Below, piece by piece: positions 1 to 12,100 of a stretch of DNA of 64,000 nucleotides. Source of the stretch: Albula goreensis. Its lineage: Eukaryota; Chordata; Actinopteri; Albuliformes; Albulidae. The DNA lies in the NCBI GenBank assembly GCA_022829145.1, contig CM040746.1, positions 32,701,712 to 32,765,711 on the forward strand. The letters are read 5' to 3'. Position 1 is the first letter of the stretch; each line of letters starts with the position of its first letter. The position numbers and the translations under genes were made by a program. The notes under the pieces were generated by a model. The model was not told where the DNA came from. It did no database searches and was given only the letters and a program-made list of their open reading frames with translations.

Positions 1-81
1 GAACTGTAGCATTGCCTTGAAATAGGTGACTACTCTTGTTGCAGTAAGCAAAATCACAATCTGTGGGATTTATGTCTGCAG

Positions 82-176
82 TTGCCTATCTACTCGTATT
101 CCACGTTTGCTTTGTGATGTTCTGCTGGACCTACTGGAAATCCATATTCACACCACCCACCCCACCCTGCAAGAAG
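82..176 (+). CDS. zdhhc15: zdhhc15 exon with membrane segment 2 (first exon in window)
   Basis: Acceptor AG at 80-81, donor GTAAGA at 177. Two bases finish a split codon, then [18 protein letters not shown] and [13 protein letters not shown] follow. Corresponds to human [21 protein letters not shown]. Ends in phase 0. Confidence 0.88.
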
Positions 177-3100
177 GTAAGACAGGGTGCCAAATGTCAC
201 ACTTATTAGTTTTGCATGTAAGCATGGTGCAAATGTAAATGTGGTAATGTTCAGGTCATTGAGCATTTGATTAAAAACAAGGTCTGTGAAGATGCCCAGG
301 AGAGATGTGGTGTGTGGTCAGTTCCACGTCATCATTTTTTTGTGGTGTCATTTTATGTGCCAAGAGGTACACTCACATGTGACAAAATGAGACATTTTGC
401 CGTTACTTTAAGTGAAAGCCCCATCTTATGTTTCCACCTCTCATATTGCTGATATCGTACAGTGTTTCCTGTCCGTTGCTGATTAACCAGGCTTGGTCGC
501 TGTGTCGTCCCAGTTTCAGCTTTCTTACACAGACAAAGAGCGGTATGAGCTGGAGGAGAGGCCGGAAGTGCAGAAACAGATCCTCATGGACATAGCCAAG
601 AGGCTCCCTGTATTCACCCGCGCCGCGTCCGGAGGTGAGCGACACAGAAACGGCCTTCCAGGTCGAAAACCCACACCTGTGGCGTTTTGCCAGCGAGCCC
701 TGTCCGTTGGCCCATGGGAATGACAGATGGTTGCCAGGGACACCCCCTGAGCCCCTCCAAGCCCCCCCCCCTCCTGTGCAAGCCATTTCATACATTTCTC
801 TGGGTAGAAAAAAAAGAAAACACACATCCCCCAAAGCCCTGAATTGTGGAGCAGAATTGCTTGCCTTAGCATTGTTGTTTAGTAAACCCGCAAACGCGAG
901 GTAGTGTGCTCTTTATGCTCTTACCTACACTTCCCAAATTACTGGCATAGCTGAAAACCAGTCAGATTGAAACACAAGCAACGTGTCAGTGTAAAAATCA
1001 CTTTATGACCTCCCATGGTTTGGCTCATTGAAATATTCTCATAGTTTCATAAAAGTTTACTCAGAAACTTATTTTCCCATTGTTATTGAAGATAATTTCA
1101 GTTTCAATATATTCCATAAGGCACCCCTAATTGTGGACAGAGTCCTTCTCAAAGTGGTTGCATTATTACACATGCTGTTTAGCTTAACCTATAATGATGA
1201 TACATCTAGGTCAATTGGACTGTTGTTGTTATAGTTTCAACAAATCCTACAAATGATACAGATTTATTCAGGGTTTTCTTATTGAAGTTGTTGCTCCATG
1301 TAGATGGGAGATGATCATTGTACCATTACCAGTGATTCCATTCCCTGGATCGCCCTACTGTAACAACTGAATAAAAACGTGCTGTTTAGTACGGACATCC
1401 CTGTTATCCATGACTTCCTGATTTTGTAGTAACTTGAATGTAGCTTGTCCATATAGCTGTAGCTGTGCATCTTGTGGCTGGGACCTGAACTCTTAATCTT
1501 AGTTGGAGGTCCACATTAACATGGCATTAGAATCACTCAGCCCTGCTGGGGAAGAATATGAGGAAGCTGGTTCAGCTCAATCAGTATTATTACCTCTTGG
1601 CTGTGTGAATGCAGACTCATTCGTCATGTGCTAACTTTGTGCTCCTCTGACCACATGTGGTATGTGCCAATATGTTATGCCAAGGCAGTTCATCACAGGA
1701 AGCAGAGGAGTCATATATGTGACCACTTCCTCTTTACTCAGTGGAGGGTGTTTGTGGGGGTTGGGGCTAATAAAGTAGCCCAGTTCTTGTGGTGGTGGTG
1801 GGGGGGAGTAGTTCCTGTCAAAATTCATCTAGGTGCATCTGATTTAAAGTTTCAGGGATAGAAGAGTAGAATGTGTCATTTCTGTCTTCCCATGGGCCAT
1901 GCAATTTTATTGGTGTGTATGTTCTTGAACTAGTAATGTTGTTGTGTATGACACCTGTGTCTATCCACACATAACCACTTTATCATTGAATGCATGTGAA
2001 TGTATGTGTTCAATTGTGTGTTCCTTATTGGCATATGTATGTGTGTCCGTTTATTTTTGCACCTGTGCATGTTTACTGTGAACCCCCAGTCCGAGTTCTT
2101 TTTGTCTTATGGTAGGATAGAGAGGGATTACTCTGTATGGAAATGGCAGGTCATCAATAAGTGTGCTGAAGCTGAAGCACAGCTGGCTAATGCAGGAAGT
2201 CTGGGATCTTGTTGACAAACAAGAAATGTAAAGTTTTGGAATGTCTTGGTTTAAGACCAGACTGTAATCCCATTAAGGACTTATGGCAAGACCTGAAATG
2301 AGTACTTCATGCCCAAAACTGAGCTGATGCAGTTCCGTAAGGGGCCAAAAGTCCCTCATTGTGCCATGATTGACTAATCTACAATTACAGGAAGCGTTCG
2401 TTTGCAGGTGGCATAACCAGTTACTAAATTTAAGGGAGTGATTCCTTTTTTTTTTTTTTTTACACAGGGGCATTTGGTGTTGCATACCTTTTTTTTAAAC
2501 AAATAAATGGAACAAGTTTAAAATTAACACAATATTTTGGTAATTATTTTGTTTGTTTCTTAAAGGCAACACCTAATTCCCCTGTGTGGGGAAAAAGTAA
2601 CTGGTTATGCCAGTTACTTACTGTGAATGTTATCAGATCTTTAACCAAAACTAATCTTATGCTGATATTCATTGTCAAAAATTACATAATATCAGTTGGG
2701 GGGAGAAATACTTTTTCATGGTACTGTATTTGTGTGTGTGTAGGAATTTTTTGCATGTTCAAGTATGAATTAGCTTATGTCTGTGTGTCTGCTTGGGTAT
2801 GATTTGCAAGTAAATGCATGTTTGTGCACACGTATGTGTATGTATGCACCTGCATGCGTGTGTGTGCACATGCATGTGTATGTATGTATCTGCATGCCTG
2901 TGTGTGTGTGTGTGTGTGCGCGCGCATATGTGTGAACCCTCAGGCCGGGGGCTGCTTTGTGAGCAGCGGGCCATGAGGAGTGGGTGAGTGATGTGCACTG
3001 TTTGGCTGCGCGCTGGCAGCTGACCCTCCCGCCCCTCTCCTTCCAGCTATCAGGTTCTGCGATCGCTGCCAGGTGATAAAGCCGGACCGCTGCCACCACT

Positions 3101-6100
3101 GCTCCGTCTGCGAAACGTGAGTCCTTCCCCCCTCGCTCCCTGGCTTGCCAGCTCCCTTCTCAGCTGCCCTCCCTCCGGAAAGGGGTTCTGGAAAGGGGAT
3201 ATGTGCGTGGCGCTCGTTACGTTTGGTAATTAGAAAGGCGCGGCTGGGCAGGAGCGCAGCGTTTTAACCAGAGCGAAGCGGAAGAAATCAGGGAGGCGTT
3301 GGGGCCATCTGCACTGAAGTTGGCCACCTTCTGTTAAATCTGGGCTGGGTGGTATGTGTGAGGTGATCATCTACTCACCAGAAAAGTGTGGCTGTTTAAA
3401 TACTCTGAGAATAATTAAACAGTAATAAAATATATTTTTGCCTATTTAATGTACTTTTGAGGTTAGCAAGAGGGGGCCATTTCCATAATTTCTCTAATTT
3501 GTTCCTTTCATTGGCCTTTCTCATTACAATTAATGTTTCTTCCTTTAACCCTTAATTATGCAACATTTGAAAAGTTGAGAAATTGTTCATTTAACTTTAA
3601 AGTGTTGAAAAGCTGAATATCCATGAAAGAAAATACCTAGAGGCTGGTTATCAAGGAACACAAACCCTCAACACAACATTGTGTTGCATGTCTGTACTAT
3701 TCATACGAACCTCTATTAGGGACATGTAACATTTATAGATGTCCCTAAACCTGCAAGACTGTAGTGGGACTCACTGTTTCTATGGCTCTGAGGGTGGGGC
3801 GGGTAGGGGGGTTTAAATTGCTTGTTTCTTAAAGTAGATATCCGTTCGGACGACCAGCCTCATTTTTTCAGGTCATTTTCCCACCTCCTTATGGTCTCAG
3901 TTGCTTTTTAATTCGAGGTTATTGCACTCAATAAGCCTCGAACCCTGCCTGTCCCGAGGGGTTGGTTTTTTGTTCCGCTAGAATTGGGCGATTTTGGGCG
4001 CTCTGAGAGCCATGAACAAAAGAGCACAGAAAGCCATTTGTCATATGATAGCTCAATCAATAATGGGCTTCTTGTTCGCTGTGCCTGTTTTTTTTTCTCT
4101 GTCATTTGGGCACACCGGGGGTAAATCCAGTGTTTGGGATGTGTCCCACTGCAGAGCGGAGCCCTCTGCTGGTGCGGTTTTTTTGTTAGCTTGATTTAGG
4201 GGTGAAGCATGCTTTTGCCTCCCCACAAGCCAAAATAATATGTGGCTTTTTTTAGTGAGTGTGCTTGATCACAAAGTTGCTTTTTGTGGAACTGGAGTTC
4301 AGCTTGGAGTGTGCATTTTCCTGCAGTATGAAGAGCTGGGATGAAGCACATGTAAGGATTTAAAATGGGTGCCTGTGTGATTGTGTGGTACTCCATCAGC
4401 TGTCTTAAATGAGGCCAAGAATAGTAAAATAAATTCGTTAGCAGTTGTTACAGTGAGCAGAGCAATGATTCTCAGCACTGATACAAACATGCAGTCATGA
4501 CACAGTCACTGTAGGGTGTGTCACGTCCCCACCCCTGTAAAACAAACACTTCTTAAACAATACCCTGGCCAGTCCTGAATCCTATCTCACCAGATAACTA
4601 CATTCACGGAGCATCAGCTGATTGACTGTAGACACAGGACTCACAAAGAACCAGATGACTGATCAAACTAACATCGTGCCTCAAGGTGCAGTTCTCCGCA
4701 GGGGGGAGGGGGCAGCAATAAAGAGAATGCAAACGGAGTGAAACTAAGATATCTGTATACATTACCGCAGGGTGAGAATGGTGGGAAACACAATACCTGG
4801 CAAACACACAGGAAGGTACAGCAACAGTATGTCTCTCAGTTCCTTAAAACAGGATGAACCACACTTCTCATTACATGCTACTTTTCACTACTTTTGTGTG
4901 CTTGTGAAAGACCACAGTGCATACAGTGCTGTCACTACAGTACCTGAGTCATAGAGAATAGTTCATATTAAAGGCTTGAGGCTTGCATTGATATAACGTC
5001 TTTCATGGTCTCAGAGTGCTTTGCAGTGATGGGGGGAGGAAGCACATGTCCCTCATCACCACCACCATGGAGCGTAACACCCATTTGGGAATGGCAGCCA
5101 TTTCGTGCTAGGGCAGCTACCACACATCAGCTCAGATGGAGCTAGTGCCTAAGGCTAAGTGCTAGTGGCTAAGGTACTTGACTGGGACCCCTGAGGTTGG
5201 CGGTCCAAGTCCCAGTCCAGCCACAGCACAAATACCATTGCTGTTGGGCTCTTGAGCAAGGCCCCCAACCCCACATTGCTCCCAGCAGGGGTTGGCCCTT
5301 GGCTTGCATAATCAACTGTAATTTGCTTTGGATAAAAGCATCAGCTAAATGACAATAATGTAAATATTTGATTTAAATTCTCCTGGATAAAATGACTAAA
5401 ATATATATTTTGACATCATTGCAGGTGTGTCCTGAAAATGGATCATCATTGCCCATGGTAGGTGTTCATGATCTATTAAAATTGTTATTAAAATTATCAT
5501 GGATTCTCTGCTCAATTCTGCAGTCTTCTTTGGAGTGCAGGGCTAAGGTCTTCTCCCATGAAAGCTGAGCGGTTCTCTCCTCTCCAGGGTAAACAACTGC
5601 GTAGGATTCTCCAACTACAAGTTTTTCCTGCTGTTCCTGGTGTACTCCATGCTGTACTGTGTCTACATCGCCGCCACCGTCTTTCAGTATTTCATCAAGT
5701 TTTGGGTGGTGAGTTCTGGTCACGCCCCTAGAGTCCGTTCCCTGAAACAGGCCAGGACCTCTTTCTGGGGTTTCCCAGTAGTTTGAGGAAAAAGGTTTTT
5801 GAGCAGATCGTCTTCCACACATAATTCCAATATGTATAATTAAATTCTCACTCCTCCCTTGCTCCATCCCCACGTTCTCTCTTTTGCAAGTGGGGTGTAA
5901 GTAGGTTTATCTGTTATAAATGTGATAAAAGGAATAGCACATTGACCTTTTTACCCTTTAAACTGTGTGAGGAGCTTGCTTCACTTTTTGGTTTTATCTC
6001 TCCCCACTGTTCTCTGTGTCTCTATTCCTCCCTCTTTCCCTCCATTATCTTTCTCTTTCTGGTTTGCCCCCTCCTACCCTCTTCTTCTCCTTACCCTCTC

Positions 6101-9100
6101 TTTTTTCTCTCTCTCTCTCTCACAGGGGGAACTAATGAATGGCCCAGCCAAGTTCCATGTTCTCTTCCTCATGTTTGTGGCACTCATGTTCTTTGTCAGT
6201 CTCATGTTCCTGTTTGGGTACCACTGTTGGCTGGTGTCTAAAAACCGGTCCACACTGGGTAAGTTCATTACTACTGCTACACTATATCTCTGCTTATTTT
6301 ATCTGTTTTTTAATAGCACCACTAACAAGATGACAAGCTTAGGTGTGCTGGATAAGTTCTTACTCTTTGAAATCGCATACAATAACGGCGTCAATGCCCT
6401 TAGCATCCATGCATAGACCGTTATTTAGACTGAGTTGCGACCTTCCCTGTATGCCATCAGATTAGTTTTGTTGCCTGTGTTTGAATGGCACGCGCCGCTT
6501 TCGTAATGTTTCTACCCTTGAGCGATCCGTGTTCTGATACCCTAGTGTGATATCCATCAGCATTGAATGGCTTCCCGGGAAGCGCCTGAGATGATCGTCA
6601 TTAGCGATGGACTGGAATAGGCTCAATTTTCCATCAGCCGCACCATTGCGTCACCCACCTCCTTCTGCAAACTTACTCTGTGCGAGGGGATTAGACGGAA
6701 GATACAGTACCCAAGTGCCACCACAGTGCACCCATGGCAAACTCATACATCCGTCTTCTACCAATCTATTGGCTTCTCTGTATCACATGATGTTAGACTG
6801 GAATGGAGGTCATATGTATTGCCGCCACGGCAACAGACAGAAGATACTGCTTAGGATTTTCTAACCTGAGACTTTCTGTTTACCCCTGCTACTGTGTCAT
6901 GTGATATGTGATTAAACTGTGTTATCACTAATGAAACTGTGTACTGTACCCTTTGCTATGGCTTAAGGAGTACAAGTCTCTTTTTCAGTTGTTGAACCAA
7001 GGAGTTGCGGTCACCATTTAATAATTGAATGGTAGACCGTAAGGATTACCAGTCCCTGTTTAAACTGTAGACACTAAAGCATGGGTAGGCAGCACCTTCC
7101 CTTGGTGGGCCAGTATGTATGCAGGTTTTTGTTTCCTCTAATTATCCTCACTCATTCAGCTAATTAGCTATATACATCGATACACCAATACCTGCTCACT
7201 TGTAGGTTAGCCTTCAGTGAAACATGTATATAGGGTACAAGAACTGTCTTCATCAGTCATTCATTTTATATTACCAGCAAATGTATCTAAAATTTCAGAT
7301 TTCAGAAATGATTGATTTCATGAAATAATTAAGCTAGCAATTATCATGAAATCCTTCAACAGATATGGATCACCCCTGCACTGAGGAGCACAAGTCATTT
7401 AAATCGTGAACCCCTAGGTGTTCCAGACCATATTTAAATTGCAGATCCCAAATACTACCAATCCCTATTTAAATTGTACACCCTAAGGAGTTTTGGTCAC
7501 TATTTAATTTGTAGACCCTGAGGTGTACCATTCCTTATTTCGGTTTTCAATCCTGAGGGACTCCAGTCTGATTAAATTATAGACCAAAAACCCTTCCAGT
7601 CCCTATTTAAATTGTGGACCCTAAAGACCCCCAGTCCCTGTTTAAATTGTAGAACCTCAAAGGAGTTCCAGTCATAGAACCTTGAATAGCACTGTAAGAA
7701 ACTTGAGCGTAAAGTCTATTGAATGTGATATCTGTTTATTCTCTCAGCTGCCATGTTGTATTAATATTAATGTGGACCTGCCCTATGTTTATGCCTTTTT
7801 CCAGAGGCCTTCTCGGCCCCGGTGTTCCAGGGTGGCCCCGACAGGAACGGCTTCAACGTGGGCTTCCGCAGGAACCTGCAGCAGGTGTTCGGGGAGGAAA
7901 AAAGGCTCTGGTTTATCCCTGTATTCACAAGGTACGTTTGTCACCATCATCCGATTCTGACCCTACGTCCACTATGTTCAGCATGACTCTAACAGAGCAT
8001 GTGGACACAGTGGTTATCCCTGATCATGATCCAGGCTATTCTGTTATCACACATGCTGGACTACTGAGGTCCACTGTGTTAGACTGGACGACCCCCCCCT
8101 CCCACCTCAGTTCCCCTTCTGGGTACCTCTGACCCAAATGTACAAAAATTCCAGTCCAGGGGGCTGGTGTGTATACTAGTTTCCTGTAAGCAGCAGCCAG
8201 GTCAGGTCTCTGGAGCAAGGACAAGGGCACAAGCAAAAAACGGCCCATACACTGGCTATCCAGGACCGGAGCTGCACATCCCTGCACTAACTCAGTAATG
8301 TTGTGTAACCTTATCGAGTACATTTAATGAGGTATGGACCAAGGAACATTGGACACTGGTCCTCACCTCTACTATAAATGCAACAGTCTGATGGCAGTGA
8401 AAAAACATCAGCAGATTATTCTTTTTAAACAGTGCATAATGTGGAGAATAAAGGTAAATACTCTGTTGTATTCCTAGAAGGTAAATCTCTACAGGTACTG
8501 CAGTGTCTCTGGGTTTTGGGAGCTGGGGTATGATGTAGTACATATAGGAGCGCTACTTTAGCAAGGCCTGGTCCCACAGACTATTATTCCAGTCATAAAT
8601 ACTTCCCAGTGCACACATTTCTTGCCAATTTTCTCTCTTCCACTCTGGCCAGGACCAGACTGGAATGCTGAGCTCAGCCCAGCAGTATCAATGTATCTGG
8701 CCTACTTACCTGTAAGCAGAGAGAGAATGTTGTGTAACTACTTTGCTTGCAGCATCTGTACCGTGTTTAAAAAATAAATAAACATAGGAAGTAGCGAGTT
8801 GCATTCTGCTATCAACGATTGCAGGAACCAGCCAGAAGGCAAGGATAGATAGAAAAAATATGTTTTCCAGCCAGTCATAAGGGTGTAGCCAGCCTACTTT
8901 ACTTTATCTTCTACAAGCCTGGATCCTCTATGGCAAGGGGTATAATGACCCAGCCTGCTTCCTGCAACTAAATGGCAGAGGGGTATAATGACCCAGCCTG
9001 GTTCCTGCAGTAAAATGGCAGAGGGGTATAATGACCCAGCCTGGTTCCTGCTGTAATGGCAGAGGGGTATAATGACCCAGCCTGGTTCCTGCAGTAAAAT

Positions 9101-12100
9101 GGCAGAGGGGTATAATGACCCAGCCTGGTTCCTGCTGTAATGGCAGAGGGGTATAATGACCCAGCCTGGTTCCTGCAGTAAAATGGCAGAGGAGTATAAT
9201 GAACGCGGCCTGGTTCCTGCTGTAATGGCAGAGGGGTATAATGACCCAGCCTGGTTCCTGCTGTAATGGCAGAGAGGTATAATGACCCAGCCTGGTTCCT
9301 GCTGTAATGGCAGAGGAGTATAATGACCCAGCCTGGTTCCTGCTGTAATGGCAGAGAGGTATAATGACCCAGCCTGGTTCCTGCTGTAATGGCAGAGGGT
9401 ATAATGACCCAGCCTGGTTTCTGCTGTAATGGCAGAGAGGTATAATGACCCAGCCTGGTTCCTGCTGTAATGGCAGAGGAGTATAATGACCCAGCCTGGT
9501 TCCTGCTGTAATGGCAGAGGAGTATAATGACCCAGCCTGGTTCCTGCTGTAATGGCAGAGGAGTATAATGACCCAGCCTGGTTCCTGCAGTAATGGCAGA
9601 GGAGTATAATGACCCAGCCTGGTTCCTGCAGTAACGGCAGAGGGGTATAATGACCCAGGCTGGTTCCTGCTGTAAAATGGCAGAGGAGTATAATGACCCA
9701 GCCTGGTTCCTGCTGTAATGGCAGAGGAGTATAATGACCCAGCCTGGTTCCTGCAGTAATGGCAGAGGAGTATAATGACCCAGCCTGGTTCCTGCTGTAA
9801 TGGCAGAGGGTTATAATGACCCAGGCTGTTTGCAGCTGAGGAGTGCTACAGAAGTATGGGTAGAGTCCTCGCCATGTTGGATTTTGGCCCTGTCCACAAG
9901 AATGTATCAACAGCACAATTTATTTTCTTTTTTTTTAACCAGTCTGGGCGATGGTCACTTCTTCCCAATGCGGAGTCGCAATGAATCCCGAAATCCCCTA
10001 CTTGCCAGCGAGGAGCAGTGGGAAGAGGAGGGTGGATCAGATGAGGAGACCTCTGGTGAGTACAGCCTACTGGCCAGAAGAAGCCAAGCTCTCACCAGGG
10101 TCATTCAAACAAACACACAACCAGTTTAAAGGGCCACCTTGTTGGAAGTGCACACCCAGAGAAAGGGTTTAATTGGTTATACTGCGTATTACCACTTGTC
10201 TGAATCCTGCTGATGGGGACATAATTGTGTTCATATAAATACTTTCCATACAACATGTCTCTGGCACTTACTGATCTGTCCACGAAGAAGACAATAGTAG
10301 TAGTGGAGAGCAGTATTATATTCTCAAAGGCCTTCACAGTGGATGGTGGAAGTCTCCATCACCACCAATGTGTAACACCCATCCAAACAATACATGGAAG
10401 CCATCTCGCATCAGCAGTCTCAACACATATCACACTCAAAGGGAAACTGAATACCATATTCCTACATGTTACTGTACAGTATGTGTATTACATTATTATT
10501 ACTGTATGGAGCATTGCAAAGCAACAGGACAAAGTACCCTAAGGAGTGACAGCAGTTAATGGTTCAGCTTGCCCAAAAATAAAATTTTCAAATTTTTTTT
10601 GGCAATATCATCTAGTAATTGTGGCAAAACATCATTAGATACACAATACAACTTCTCTACATTTCGAAACAGTGACTTTGAGATCTTCGAGTCTCCATCT
10701 ATATGTGGTTTCCATATAAATATTTAATGATTTGCACTACAGGAATGACATTACCATACGACACTACCCTATTTTTTACGCTACTACCTCTTTTTATCAC
10801 ACTGCAATGTGGAGAAAGGACAACATACTACAAAATGGAGTATGCCTAAAATTTGGCTTTAATTGAGATGAGGCTTTGGGAGCCCTGCCAAATTGATGGT
10901 GAGGAGGTGCCCACACTTTGCGTTGTGGGATCAGGTAGCCGACAACCCATCAGTCTCTCACTGAAATACTGTGCTGGACGCCTGCTCCTGGGTCGTCCAA
11001 ACTTATCGAAGAAGAGCCAGTGAGGGTGCAGGCCTTTAGTTTAGATTTAAAGAAATCCTGATGCAGCTAATCAGCTGGTCATGGTCTTAAATAAAGACCT
11101 TAATTAGATGAACTGGGTGTTTTTCGGTGCTTGGCGTGGATGGAAGCTCACACCTACCTAAGCCCTTCGTTGGTAAGTTGGACACCGCAGACTAGTGCAT
11201 TTCAGCCTGCAGCTGTAACTGAGTAGGGACTGCCAGTCTGAAAATTGGCCCCTTTGGGAAAATCGCCACAGTGGATTCACTCTGCTCGCCTTTTTCCTAT
11301 CAAATTATTTGTTAGTGCTTTGGGCGAAAAAGGAGCTGGCGCGCAGGTATTTTGCCGGGCCTGTGGCCTGCACTGCACTCTCCGGCTGCATGACAAAGCG
11401 TGATTTGTTCTTGTCACTGCATTGATGATGACATTTGGAAAATGTAGGAGAAACAGACCTGGAAAGAGAGATTTGCATTATAGTTGTATTTATAGTACAA
11501 TACATTTGGATGAAAATGAGTAATTTCAATAAAAAAATAAGAGTTTGAAACTGAATGGCACTGATGATTTGTGCCATGATTTTTGTATAATTTTAAAACA
11601 TAATTCTTGTATAGAAAATATAAAAATCCCAGCTCCACATAATATTCAAATATTATCAATATACCTTCTTGCTATATCATGTTATATCTTTGCTGTATAT
11701 ATAATGGGTTGTTTTGATGAATTAAATGAATTTAAAAAAAAAAAAAAAAAAAAAAAAGGCCCTTCCCCCCATACCAGAATCAGGTTAACTAATTTTCCAC
11801 TTCGTCCCTTTTGTACTGCCGTTGTCAGTGTCTGGTCACAAACCTGTTCAGCACAAACTGAGGTGTTCTTAGCCTGTTTCAGCCCTCGTAGGTCTGCTGT
11901 GTTCTTTCTGGCATTGTTATTCAGGAAGCTAGATTCACCACCACTGATCTGTGGTCAGATTTAATCAGTGACTCAACTTTCTTCCTTAAGGGCGCAAAGG
12001 CTGCTGCATGCAGATTTAGCAGGCTCATTTGAAAACTGTGTTTGTCAAGTGTGTTGTCCTTGTCATTTTTTTTTAAGGTTGTAATCAAGTGATGTGTTTT

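Larger units (their letters stand above)
177..3046 (+). other. zdhhc15 introns on both sides of exon 514-634
   Basis: No coding sequence seen other than exon 514-634. The second intron holds the Tc1-like relic (2236-2745) and TG-rich DNA (2725-2930). Open frames here are short and unlike proteins. Confidence 0.6.
3117..5424 (+). other. zdhhc15 intron before the DHHC micro-exon
   Basis: Non-coding. The 3' part contains a dispersed repeat (4981-5142) and directly after it a SINE (5160-5364). Nothing else recognised. Confidence 0.6.

Noticed and set aside
5466..5873. 135-codon open frame on the minus strand
   Set aside because: It lies antisense to the zdhhc15 exon 5588-5708, whose sense frame is clearly coding.
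8894..9916. 340-codon antisense open frame with a repeated peptide
   Set aside because: It is the 41-bp minisatellite read through all three frames; the unit has no antisense stop, so the frame is a by-product of the repeat.
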